64,000 nt of DNA from RBC038 sp041390625 (lineage in GTDB: Bacteria > Chloroflexota > Dehalococcoidia > UBA2979): contig JAWKPM010000007.1 of assembly GCA_041390625.1 (NCBI GenBank), forward strand, positions 128,917 through 192,916, read 5' to 3'. The notes beneath the pieces are model-generated. The model was not told the DNA's origin, did not search any database, and saw only the letters and a program-made list of their open reading frames with translations. Every line of letters begins with the position of its first letter. Within the stretch, counting starts at the first letter, position 1. The translations under genes were made by a program, and so were the position numbers. This document shows positions 32,621-40,720 of this stretch, piece after piece.

Positions 32621-33823
32621 ATGAGCACGAGCGTTGATGTAAAGACCCGGGAGTCCGAGCTGTTCCTGCAGTTCGGTCGCCGCCTGCCGGTCACGCTCGT
32701 CCGCGGTGAGAACGCGCGCGTGTGGGACGACGAGGGGAAGTCGTACCTCGACTTCATCGCCGGTATCGCCTCGACCTCGCTCGGGCACGCCGACGAGGGC
32801 CTCGCCGAGGTGGTGTCGCGGCAGATGCGCACGCTGCACCACGTCTCGAACATCTTCTACACGGAGCCGCAGATCGAGCTGGCGGAGCTGCTGATCCAGC
32901 ACTCCACCCTCGACCGCGTGTACTTCCAGAACTCGGGCGCCGAGGCGAACGAGGCCGCGATCAAGCTCGCCCGCAAGTGGGGCCAGGTGAGGCGCGAGGG
33001 CGCGTTCGAGATCATCTCGACACACAACTCGTTCCACGGGCGCACGATGATGACGGTCTCGGCGACCGGAACGCCTCGATACCGCGAGCCGTTCGGGCCG
33101 CCGGTGCCGGGCTTCGTCTTCGTCGACTTCAACGACATCGAGGCGCTGCAGGCGGCGACGAACGACCGCACGGCGGCGATCATCCTCGAGCCGATCCAGG
33201 GCGAGGGCGGCGTCAACGTGCCGGCCGAGGACTACCTGAAGCGCGTGCGAGCGTGGTGCGACCAGAACGGCCTGCTGCTGATCCTCGACGAGATCCAGAC
33301 GGGCGTCGGTCGCACGGGCTCGCTGTGGGCATACGAGCAGGCGGGCATCGCACCGGACATCATGACGCTCGCGAAGGGGCTGGCCGGCGGCGTGCCGATC
33401 GGTGCCGTGCTCACGACCGAGGAGGTCGCCTCGATCATCGAGATCGGTGACCACGGCTCGACGTTCGGCGGGAACCCGCTCGCGACGGCGGCCGGCGTGC
33501 ACGTGATGCAGCGCCTCCTCGATGGCGGCGTGCTCGACAACGTGAACGAGCGCTCGGCGCAGCTCGAGCAGCGGCTGCACGGCCTCGAGGACCGCTTCCC
33601 CTCGGTGAAGGGCCAGCGCGGCAAGGGGCTGCTGCGCGGCCTCGAGCTGCACGAGGACGTGGCGCCGGACGTCGCGCTCGAGGCGCTACGGCGCGGCCTC
33701 CTCGTGAACCCGGTGCGCCCGAACATCGTGCGCTTCATGCCGCCGCTGACCGTGACGGCGGGCGACATCGACCAAGCAGTCGACATCATCGAGGCGAGCC
33801 TCGCGGCCGTCGCGAGCGACTAA
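32621..33823 (+). CDS. argD: Acetylornithine aminotransferase ArgD
   Basis: This 400-residue class III PLP aminotransferase converts N-acetylglutamate semialdehyde to N-acetylornithine. 'YFQNSGAEANEAAIKLARKW' and 'HNSFHGRTMMTVSATG' are cofactor and substrate loops. 'LILDEIQTGVGRTGSLWAYE' holds the PLP-pyridine Asp, and 'LAKGLAGGVPIGAV' holds the Schiff-base Lys. The enzyme may also serve lysine synthesis as succinyl-DAP aminotransferase in organisms lacking DapC. ATG 32621 follows GGAAGGA. argG starts 28 nt downstream. Confidence 0.94.
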   Translation: MSTSVDVKTRESELFLQFGRRLPVTLVRGENARVWDDEGKSYLDFIAGIASTSLGHADEGLAEVVSRQMRTLHHVSNIFYTEPQIELAELLIQHSTLDRVYFQNSGAEANEAAIKLARKWGQVRREGAFEIISTHNSFHGRTMMTVSATGTPRYREPFGPPVPGFVFVDFNDIEALQAATNDRTAAIILEPIQGEGGVNVPAEDYLKRVRAWCDQNGLLLILDEIQTGVGRTGSLWAYEQAGIAPDIMTLAKGLAGGVPIGAVLTTEEVASIIEIGDHGSTFGGNPLATAAGVHVMQRLLDGGVLDNVNERSAQLEQRLHGLEDRFPSVKGQRGKGLLRGLELHEDVAPDVALEALRRGLLVNPVRPNIVRFMPPLTVTAGDIDQAVDIIEASLAAVASD

Positions 33824-33851
33824 CGCGTCTTCCGAGGACGGAGCACTCCCC

Positions 33852-35096
33852 ATGGCTGAAACGATCGTGCTGGCCTACTCCGGTGGGCTGGACACCTCGG
33901 TGGCGACGAAGTGGCTGCAGGAAGAGCGCGGCTACGACGTCGTCTGCCTGACGATCGACCTCGGGCGGCTGCCCGACATCGATGCGGCGCGTGAGCGCGG
34001 GCTCGCGGCCGGCGCCAAGGCCGTCGAGGTGACCGACGCGAAGGACGACTTCCTGCGCTTCTTCGCCTTCCCGGCGCTCGCGGCGAACGCGCGCTACGAG
34101 GGCTCATACCCGCTCGCGACCGCCCTCGGGCGGCCACTGATCGCGAAACTGCTCGTCGACAAGGCGCGCGAGGTGGGCGCCTCGGCGGTGGCGCACGGTT
34201 GCACGGGCAAGGGCAATGACCAGGTGCGCCTCGATGTCGCGATCCACGCGCTGGCGCCCGACCTGAAGATCGTGGGCACGGCACGCGAGAACGAGATGAC
34301 GCGTGACGAGGCGATCGCCTACGCCGAGCGCTACGGCATCCCGGTGCGTACGACCATCGCCTCGCCGTACTCGACGGACGAGAACCTGTGGGGCCGCTCG
34401 ATTGAGTGCGGCATCCTCGAAGACCCGTGGGCGGCGCCGCCCGAGGACATCTACGAGTGGACGAAGCCCCTCGATGACACGCCGGCGCAGCCGGAGGAGG
34501 TCGAGATCGGCTTCGACCACGGCGTGCCGGTCTCGTTGAATGGCGAGGACCTGCCCGCCGTCGAGCTGGTCTCGCAACTCTCGGAGATCGCGGGGCGTCA
34601 CGGCATCGGGCGGATCGACATGGTCGAGAACCGCCTCGTGGGCATCAAATCGCGCGAGATCTACGAGGCGCCTGCGGCCGTCGTGCTCCTCGAGGCCCAC
34701 CAGGCCCTCGAGGCGCTCACACTCTCGAAGCAGCAGACGCGCTGGAAGGCGCTTGTGGCGCAGGAGTATGCGGACCTCATCTACAACGGCCAGTGGTTCT
34801 CAGCGCACCACCGCGACCTGGCGGCGTACGTGCAGTCGACGCAGCGGCATGTGAGCGGCCAGGTGCGCATGCGACTGTGGCACGGCACGGCAGTGGCGAC
34901 CGGACGTTCATCGGATCACAGCCTCTACAGCCACGCCCTCGCGACATACGGCGAAGGCGACCAATTCGACCAGTCGGCGGCGCAGGGCTTCATCAAGCTC
35001 TGGGGCCTGCCGCTCGAGGTGCAGGCGCAGGCACAGATGCTGCGCGAGCCGGGCGACCCGTTGCGCCTCGCGAAGCCGCAGGACTCCGGGGATTAG
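33852..35096 (+). CDS. argG: Argininosuccinate synthase ArgG
   Basis: This 414-residue cytosolic enzyme joins citrulline and aspartate using ATP. The N-type ATP pyrophosphatase loop is AYSGGLDTS (residues 8-16). 'AHGCTGKGNDQVR' binds aspartate and citrulline, and 'SPYSTDENLWGRSIECGILEDPW' is the second family signature. Length is typical. ATG 33852 follows GGAG at 33840-33843. It is followed after 7 nt by argH, which cleaves its product. Confidence 0.96.
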   Translation: MAETIVLAYSGGLDTSVATKWLQEERGYDVVCLTIDLGRLPDIDAARERGLAAGAKAVEVTDAKDDFLRFFAFPALAANARYEGSYPLATALGRPLIAKLLVDKAREVGASAVAHGCTGKGNDQVRLDVAIHALAPDLKIVGTARENEMTRDEAIAYAERYGIPVRTTIASPYSTDENLWGRSIECGILEDPWAAPPEDIYEWTKPLDDTPAQPEEVEIGFDHGVPVSLNGEDLPAVELVSQLSEIAGRHGIGRIDMVENRLVGIKSREIYEAPAAVVLLEAHQALEALTLSKQQTRWKALVAQEYADLIYNGQWFSAHHRDLAAYVQSTQRHVSGQVRMRLWHGTAVATGRSSDHSLYSHALATYGEGDQFDQSAAQGFIKLWGLPLEVQAQAQMLREPGDPLRLAKPQDSGD

Positions 35097-35103
35097 CGCC
35101 GCG

Positions 35104-36519
35104 GTGACCAGCTCCGAGGGAACAGGCGGCGGCTCGGCGAAGCTGTGGGGCGGGCGCTTCGCGAGCGAGATGAACGAGCTCGTCGAGGCGTACAACGCCT
35201 CGATCGGGTTCGACTGGCGGCTGTGGCGCCACGACATCGATGGATCGATCGCGCACGCGCGCATGCTGGCGGCGACGGGCATCATCGCGGAGGCAGACCG
35301 CGACGCCATCATCGGCGGCCTCGTCGCCATCGGCGGCGAGATCGAAGCGGGAACGTTCGAGTTCCGCGTCGACCGCGAGGACATCCACCTCAACATCGAG
35401 GCGGCGCTGGCTGAACGCATTGGTGAGCCGGCGCGGCGCCTCCACACCGCGCGATCGCGCAACGACCAGGTCGCGACCGACATGCGGCTGTTCGTGCGTG
35501 AGGCGTGCGACGAGGCGGCAGCGGCGCTGCGGGTGATCCGAGACGCGCTCCTCGGTGTCGCGGAGCGCGAGCGCGACACGGTGTTCCCCGGCTACACGCA
35601 CCTCCAGCGGGCGCAACCGATCCTGCTGGCGCACCACCTCCTGGCGTACGAGGCGATGTTCGCGCGGGACAGCGAACGCATCGCGCAGACACGGGCGCGT
35701 GCGAACGTCCTCGCGCTGGGCGCGGGCGCGCTCGCAGGGGTGACGTACCCCATCGACCGCGAGATGGTCGCGCGCGAGCTCGGCTTCGTGGGGGTCGCCG
35801 CGAACTCGATGGACGCGGTCGCAGATCGCGACTTCGTCGTCGACTTCCACGCCGCGGCGGCGCTGGCGATGGTGCACCTCTCACGACTGGCCGAGGAGAT
35901 CGTGCTGTGGTCCTCGGCGGAGTTCGGGTACGTGCGCCTCGATGACGCGTTCGCCACGGGCTCGAGCATCATGCCGCAGAAGAAGAACCCGGACGTGGCG
36001 GAGCTCGCGCGAGGCAAGAGCGCGCGGGCGATCGGCAACCTGGTGCAGGCGCTGACCCTCATGAAGGGCCTGCCTATGACCTACAACAAGGACATGCAGG
36101 AGGACAAAGAGCCGCTGTTCGACAGCGTGGACACACTGCTCGTCTCGCTGCGCATCATGGCCTCGATGCTGCCGACCCTCGAGGTGCAGCGCGAACGGGC
36201 GCGCGAGGCGGCAGTCGCGAACTTCGCTCTGGCGACTGATGTCGCGGACTACCTCGCGAAGCGGGGCGTTCCCTTCCGCGAGGCGCACGAGGCCGTGGGC
36301 TCCCTCGTCGCGCGTTGCGAGCGCGAGTCGAAGACCCTCGGTGATCTCACGATCGACGAGTACCGGGAGGCGCATCCGGCGTTCGAGGCGGATGTCCTCG
36401 AGATCTCGCTGGAATCGGCCCTGGCGGCCCGCAACGTCCTCGGCGGGACGGGGCCTGATTCGGTCGCGCGCGAGATCGAGGCCGCACGGACGCGCCTCGA
36501 GGCGGAGCGCGACGCGTGA
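35104..36519 (+). CDS. argH: Argininosuccinate lyase ArgH
   Basis: This 471-residue fumarase/aspartase superfamily tetramer releases arginine and fumarate from argininosuccinate. 'LWGGRFASEMNELVEAYNASIGFD' is the N-terminal signature, 'HTARSRNDQVATDMRLF' and 'PGYTHLQRAQP' carry substrate-binding Ser and the catalytic His region, and 'GSSIMPQKKNPD' is the flexible signature loop with the catalytic Ser. It starts at GTG 35104, with a weak ribosome site; coupling from argG seems likely. The stop overlaps rpe by 4 bp (GTGA). Confidence 0.96.
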   Translation: MTSSEGTGGGSAKLWGGRFASEMNELVEAYNASIGFDWRLWRHDIDGSIAHARMLAATGIIAEADRDAIIGGLVAIGGEIEAGTFEFRVDREDIHLNIEAALAERIGEPARRLHTARSRNDQVATDMRLFVREACDEAAAALRVIRDALLGVAERERDTVFPGYTHLQRAQPILLAHHLLAYEAMFARDSERIAQTRARANVLALGAGALAGVTYPIDREMVARELGFVGVAANSMDAVADRDFVVDFHAAAALAMVHLSRLAEEIVLWSSAEFGYVRLDDAFATGSSIMPQKKNPDVAELARGKSARAIGNLVQALTLMKGLPMTYNKDMQEDKEPLFDSVDTLLVSLRIMASMLPTLEVQRERAREAAVANFALATDVADYLAKRGVPFREAHEAVGSLVARCERESKTLGDLTIDEYREAHPAFEADVLEISLESALAARNVLGGTGPDSVAREIEAARTRLEAERDA

Positions 36520-37196
36520 GCAGCGCGCGGTCGTTGCTGATCGCGCCCTCCATCCTGACGGCGGACTTCGGCGCGCTGGCCGAGGCGGCGCGTGCCGCCG
36601 AGGCGGGTGGGGCCGACCTCTGGCACCTCGATGTGATGGACGGGCACTTCGTGCCGGCGATCACCTTCGGCGCCTCGGTCGTCGAGGTGTTCCGCCGCGC
36701 CTCGACGCTGCCGATCGAAGTGCATCTGATGGTCTCGAACCCGGAGGCGCAGTTCGAGGCGTTCGCGGCGGCGGGCGGCGAGCGGCTGATCTTCCACTAC
36801 GAAGCGACCTCGAACGCCGCCTCGACCGTCGAGGCCGTACGCGCGGCGGGTGCCGACGCGGCGATCGCGATCAACCCGGAGACGCCGCCGGAGGCGATTC
36901 GGGAGCTGCTGCCCGACCTCGCCGAGGTGAACGTGATGCTGATTCAGCCCGGCAAGGGCGGACAGCAGATGATGCCGGAGCACCTCGCGAAGGTGCGCAC
37001 CCTGCGCAGCTGGATCGACGAGGCCGGCCTCGGGACGCGCATCGAGGTGGACGGCGGCGTGAAGGCGCACAACATCGCCGAGTGCGCCTCGGCGGGGGTC
37101 GACATCGCGGTGGCCGGTTCGGCCGTGTTCAACGAGGCACAGACGCCCGCGGAGGCGCTCGCCGAGCTGCGCGCCGCCCTCGAGGCGGCGCGCTAA
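36516..37196 (+). CDS. rpe: Ribulose-phosphate 3-epimerase
   Basis: This 226-residue TIM-barrel metalloenzyme interconverts ribulose-5-phosphate and xylulose-5-phosphate in the pentose phosphate pathway. 'IAPSILTADFGAL' gives the first catalytic segment. 'HLDVMDGHFVPAITFG' holds the metal-bound His/Asp pair, 'EVHLMVSNPE' another His, and 'EVDGGVKAHNI' the second catalytic Asp. GTG 36516 overlaps the argH stop by 4 bp, although the enzyme has no role in arginine synthesis. Its stop interlocks with the convergent kinase gene. Confidence 0.95.
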   Translation: MSSARSLLIAPSILTADFGALAEAARAAEAGGADLWHLDVMDGHFVPAITFGASVVEVFRRASTLPIEVHLMVSNPEAQFEAFAAAGGERLIFHYEATSNAASTVEAVRAAGADAAIAINPETPPEAIRELLPDLAEVNVMLIQPGKGGQQMMPEHLAKVRTLRSWIDEAGLGTRIEVDGGVKAHNIAECASAGVDIAVAGSAVFNEAQTPAEALAELRAALEAAR

Positions 37197-37789
37197 CCCT
37201 CGACCGTCTCGTCAATCATCTCGAGGTCGAAGTGGCGGGCGATGTGCGCCGCGGCCTCGACGGGTGCGATCTCGGAGTTCTCGATGACCAGGTGGTGCTC
37301 GGGGAAGGGGAAGGCGCCATCGCTGGTCCAGCGGTGGGCCTTCGCCAGCTCGGTGACGGCCTCGTCGGTCGCCCAATCGAGCTTCTTCGAGGCGCGGCGC
37401 AACTCGCTGCGGTTGCGGTCGAGCCGCACCTCGAGAGGCGCGCGCAGCTCGACGAAGCCGAACGAGGCGCCTCGCGCCTCGATGGCCGCGAGCCAGCGCT
37501 CGACGATGCGCTGCACGGACGGGTCATCGAAGGCCCACGCGCCCGTGAGGATGAAGTTCACGCCGGCGTCGGCGGCCTCCTCCGCGATGCGGTGGCGCGT
37601 CTCCTCGAGCAACCGCTCGAAGTGCGGTGTGCCAAAGGGGAAGAACTCCGTCAGCAGGTCGATCAGCATGTGGTTGTAGAGCAGGCGCGCGCCGGTCAGG
37701 CGAGCGAGCTCGCGGCCGACGGTCATCTTGCCGACGGCCTGCGGCCCGAAGATGAGGATCTGCCAAGGGGGACGGAGCGAGTCAGGCAT
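37193..37789 (-). CDS. P-loop kinase-like protein
   Basis: This is a 198-residue protein with Walker A GPQAVGKMTVG (residues 15-25) near the N-terminus and the overall order of shikimate/gluconate-kinase-like P-loop phosphotransferases. 'LLYNHMLIDLLTEFFPFG' follows as the substrate-binding helix, then 'VNFILTGAWAFDDP' in the Walker B position and 'RLDRNRSELRRASKK' as a lid-like Arg-rich segment. The substrate is unknown; similar proteins in databases are often labelled AAA family or shikimate kinase without evidence. It converges with rpe, and its reading frame begins 90 bp from the rpmB terminator region. Confidence 0.7.
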   Translation of the reverse strand: MPDSLRPPWQILIFGPQAVGKMTVGRELARLTGARLLYNHMLIDLLTEFFPFGTPHFERLLEETRHRIAEEAADAGVNFILTGAWAFDDPSVQRIVERWLAAIEARGASFGFVELRAPLEVRLDRNRSELRRASKKLDWATDEAVTELAKAHRWTSDGAFPFPEHHLVIENSEIAPVEAAAHIARHFDLEMIDETVEG

Positions 37790-37832
37790 GCCGCCCCTCG
37801 ATGTCCGCGCTCCGGTCGGCCGGATACGAAGA

Positions 37833-37853
37833 GCGCCCCGTCGAACGGGGCGC
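37833..37853 (-). terminator. Hairpin terminator after rpmB
   Basis: GCGCCCCG and CGGGGCGC form a perfect 8-bp stem with a 5-nt loop, 27 nt beyond the rpmB stop in the minus direction, followed by TCTTCGT. It is consistent with a factor-independent terminator. Confidence 0.65.
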
Positions 37854-37879
37854 CTCGACGGCCGGACCGGATGCCGTCG

Positions 37880-38101
37880 CTAGGCGACGAGATGCTTCAG
37901 TTGGGTGCGGAGGCAGCGGGTGCAGATGTTCACGCGCTGCAGGCGGCCGTCGATCATCACCCGCTTGGAGTGGACGTTCGGGCGGAACTGCCGGTTGGTG
38001 CGGGGCGCCTTGCGCTCCCAGCGACCGGAGTGCTTGTGGCGGATGTTGCGACCGAACATGGTGTGCTTGTTGCACACATCGCACTTGCCTGGACTCGCCA
38101 T
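37880..38101 (-). CDS. rpmB: 50S ribosomal protein L28
   Basis: This is a 73-residue protein of the large ribosomal subunit. It starts MASPGKCDVCNKHTMFGRNIRHKHSGR and ends CTRCLRTQLKHLVA. CDVC and CTRC give a four-Cys zinc ribbon, present in the zinc-binding (C+) paralogue type of L28. ATG 38101 is chosen over GTG 38104 because GGGAG then lies 6 nt away. It is divergent from fakA, an arrangement commonly seen in Chloroflexota and Firmicutes. Confidence 0.95.
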   Translation of the reverse strand: MASPGKCDVCNKHTMFGRNIRHKHSGRWERKAPRTNRQFRPNVHSKRVMIDGRLQRVNICTRCLRTQLKHLVA

Positions 38102-38236
38102 CACTCGCTCCCGGCGATATTGGTGTTTGCTCGGTGGCCCGTCTTGGGACGCTCAGGCTAGCATCGGTCGAACGCCAGCCGCAAGGATGCGGCAGACTCG
38201 CACGGGCGGAACACCGCTCGAGGGAGCGAGCATCGC

Positions 38237-39844
38237 ATGACTGCCGAGCCCCGGGCCGCCTCGAGCGTGGCGGCCGTCCTCGAGGTCCTGCGCGCCGCCG
38301 AGCGCTGGCTCGCGCGCAACCGCGAGGCCGTCGACGCCGTCAATGTCTACCCCGTCCCCGACGGCGACACCGGCACGAACATGCTGCTGACGTGGCGCGC
38401 CACCCTCGATGGCACAAGCGGTGCCTCCAACCCCGAGGCGGCCGGTGAGCAGATCGCGCGCGCCGCGTTGTTCGGCGCGCGCGGCAACAGTGGCGTCATC
38501 CTCTCGCAGTACATCCGCGGGCTGACGGAAGGCGCGGCGCCGGCAGCCGCCTCGGGCGTCCTCGATGGGGCCGCTCTGGCCTCGATGCTCGAGCGGGGCG
38601 CCTCGACGGCGTACGCGGCCGTCAGTCAGCCCGTCGAAGGCACGATGCTCACGGTGATGCGCGATGCGGCCTCGGCGGCGACCGCGGCGGCCGAGGCGGG
38701 CGGCGCGCTCATCGAGGTGCTGGAGGCCGCCGTCCTCGAGGCCGATCGCAGCGTCGAACGAACGCCCGAGCTGCTGCCTCGGCTGCGCGAGGCAGGCGTC
38801 GTGGACGCCGGCGGCCTCGGCATCGCGGTGCTGCTCCGGGGCATCCTCCTCGGCGCGCGGGGTGAGCCGCTGCCGGAGGCGCCCGCCGCGCCTCGAGGTG
38901 CGATCGACCTCGGCAGCCTGGAGCGCGCAGGGCACGGCTACTGCACTGAGTTCGTCATCGTGCAGCCGTCGCAGGGCGTCGGCGAGCTGACGGCCGCCCT
39001 CGAGGCGCGCGGGGCAGACTCCATCCTCGTCGTGGGCGACGCCTCGGCACTGCACGTGCACGCGCACCTCGATGATCCGCAGCAGGCGCTGTCGCTCGGA
39101 TCCGTGGCCGGCGAAGTTCGGAGCGTGAAGATCGAGAACATGCAGGACCAGCACGACCTCTGGGCGGCCGGCCACGAAGGCCGCGCGCAGGCCGAGATCG
39201 GACTGGTGGCCGTGCTGCCCGGCGACGGCCTCGCGAATGTGGCGCGCTCGATCGGACCGATCGAGGTGATCGCGGGCGGCGCGACGATGAACCCGAGCGC
39301 CGGCGAGATCCTGGAGGCGGCCCGCCGCGCGGCCTCGAAGCACGCCTTCGTGCTGCCGAACGACGCGAACGTGCTGATGGCGGCGCGCCAGGCGGCCGAG
39401 GCGGCGCCAGGCTTCCTCACCATCGTGCCGGTGCAGTCCGTGGCCGCGGGCATCGCGGCCGCGTTCGCCTTCGAGGCCGGCGGGAACCTCGAGGCGATCG
39501 CGGCGCGGATGGAGGCGGCGGCGGCCGGGGTGCACTCGATCGAGGTGACGCTGGCGGTCCGCGATGCGGTCGTCGATGGCGTCACCGTCGAGAGCGGGCA
39601 GGCGCTCGCGCTCGTCGATGGACGCCCGTTCGTGGCCGCGACGGACCTCGAGGACGCGCTGCTCGACACCATCGAGGCAATCGCCTCGGATGCCGAGGTC
39701 GTGACGATCTACCTCGGGGCCGATGCGCCCGCGGACGCCGCCGAGCGCCTGCCCTCGATGGTCGAGGCGCGCTGCCCGGGGATCGAGGTGGAAGTCGTTC
39801 ATGGCGGCCAACCGCACTACCCGTACCTCGCGGGGGTCGAGTAG
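38237..39844 (+). CDS. fakA: Fatty acid kinase, catalytic subunit FakA (DAK2 domain)
   Basis: This 535-residue protein phosphorylates fatty acids presented by a DegV/FakB partner, feeding membrane lipid synthesis. The N-terminal DhaL (DAK2) domain carries the ATP/Mg motif 'NVYPVPDGDTGTNM' and 'GARGNSGVILSQYIRGL' with 'VVDAGGLG'. The C-terminal part (about 225-535) is the FakA-specific region ending 'EVEVVHGGQPHYPYLAGVE'. ATG 38237 is used. degV lies 9 nt downstream, supporting the kinase-binding-protein pairing. Confidence 0.93.
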   Translation: MTAEPRAASSVAAVLEVLRAAERWLARNREAVDAVNVYPVPDGDTGTNMLLTWRATLDGTSGASNPEAAGEQIARAALFGARGNSGVILSQYIRGLTEGAAPAAASGVLDGAALASMLERGASTAYAAVSQPVEGTMLTVMRDAASAATAAAEAGGALIEVLEAAVLEADRSVERTPELLPRLREAGVVDAGGLGIAVLLRGILLGARGEPLPEAPAAPRGAIDLGSLERAGHGYCTEFVIVQPSQGVGELTAALEARGADSILVVGDASALHVHAHLDDPQQALSLGSVAGEVRSVKIENMQDQHDLWAAGHEGRAQAEIGLVAVLPGDGLANVARSIGPIEVIAGGATMNPSAGEILEAARRAASKHAFVLPNDANVLMAARQAAEAAPGFLTIVPVQSVAAGIAAAFAFEAGGNLEAIAARMEAAAAGVHSIEVTLAVRDAVVDGVTVESGQALALVDGRPFVAATDLEDALLDTIEAIASDAEVVTIYLGADAPADAAERLPSMVEARCPGIEVEVVHGGQPHYPYLAGVE

Positions 39845-39853
39845 GATTCGTCC

Positions 39854-40720
39854 GTGCCGTTACGCATCGTCACCGATTCAACGGCCGACCTCTCGCCCGC
39901 GCTCGCCTCAGAGCTGGCGATCAGCGTGGTGCCCGTCAACGTCCAATTCGGCGAGGAGTCGCTGCGCGACGGCGTGGACATCTCCTCGTCGGAGTTCTTC
40001 CGCCGCCTCGCAGCCTCCGAACAGCTGCCCACGACCTCGCAGCCCTCGGCGGGCGCCTTCCGCTCGACCTACGAAGACCTGATCGCCGCCGGCGCGACCG
40101 AGATCCTCTCGATCCATGTCTCCGAGAAACTGAGCGGCACCGCCGAGTCCGCTCGCCAGGGTGCGCGCGGCCTCGTTGGCGTCCGCATCGAGGTCGTCGA
40201 CTCCCAGACCGTCTCGGCAGCGCTCGGCCTCGCCGTGCTCCTGGCGGCGCGGTGTGCCGCCTCGGGGCACTCCCTCGAGACGGCGAGTGAGGCCGTGCGT
40301 GAGCAGCTCGGACGCACGCGGCTGCTGTTCATGGTCGACACGCTCGAGTATCTGCGTCGCGGCGGACGCATCGGACGCGCGCGCGAGCTCATGGGCTCGC
40401 TGTTGAAGATCAAGCCGATCCTCGAGGTGCGTGACGGCGAGGTCGCCCCGCTCGGCCGCGCCCGCACCCGACGGCGCGGCATCGAGGAGCTCGTGAGCCT
40501 CGCGGCCGAACTGCGGCCCATTGAGCAGGCGATGGTCTTCGATGCCACGACGCCGGAGGACCGCGAGTACGTTGCCGAGCGCGTGCGCGGCTACGCGGTC
40601 GGCTCGCCCGTTCTGGCCGGCACCCTCGGTCCTGCGATCGGCGTACACGCCGGGCCGGGCACCCTCGGGATGGCGATCGTCACGCGACAGGACAACTCCC
40701 CACCCTCCAGCGGTCCGTGA
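39854..40720 (+). CDS. DegV family fatty-acid-binding protein (FakB)
   Basis: This is a 288-residue two-domain protein that holds a fatty acid in a tunnel for phosphorylation by FakA. 'IVTDSTADLSPALASELAISVVPVNVQFG' and 'DGVDISSSEFFRRL' are the DegV N-terminal hallmarks. 'PTTSQPSAGAF' contains the Ser/Thr that binds the carboxylate, and 'TLEYLRRGGRIGRA' follows. The last 10 residues are a low-complexity tail. GTG 39854 is used. The stop overlaps recG by 4 bp (GTGA). Confidence 0.92.
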   Translation: MPLRIVTDSTADLSPALASELAISVVPVNVQFGEESLRDGVDISSSEFFRRLAASEQLPTTSQPSAGAFRSTYEDLIAAGATEILSIHVSEKLSGTAESARQGARGLVGVRIEVVDSQTVSAALGLAVLLAARCAASGHSLETASEAVREQLGRTRLLFMVDTLEYLRRGGRIGRARELMGSLLKIKPILEVRDGEVAPLGRARTRRRGIEELVSLAAELRPIEQAMVFDATTPEDREYVAERVRGYAVGSPVLAGTLGPAIGVHAGPGTLGMAIVTRQDNSPPSSGP

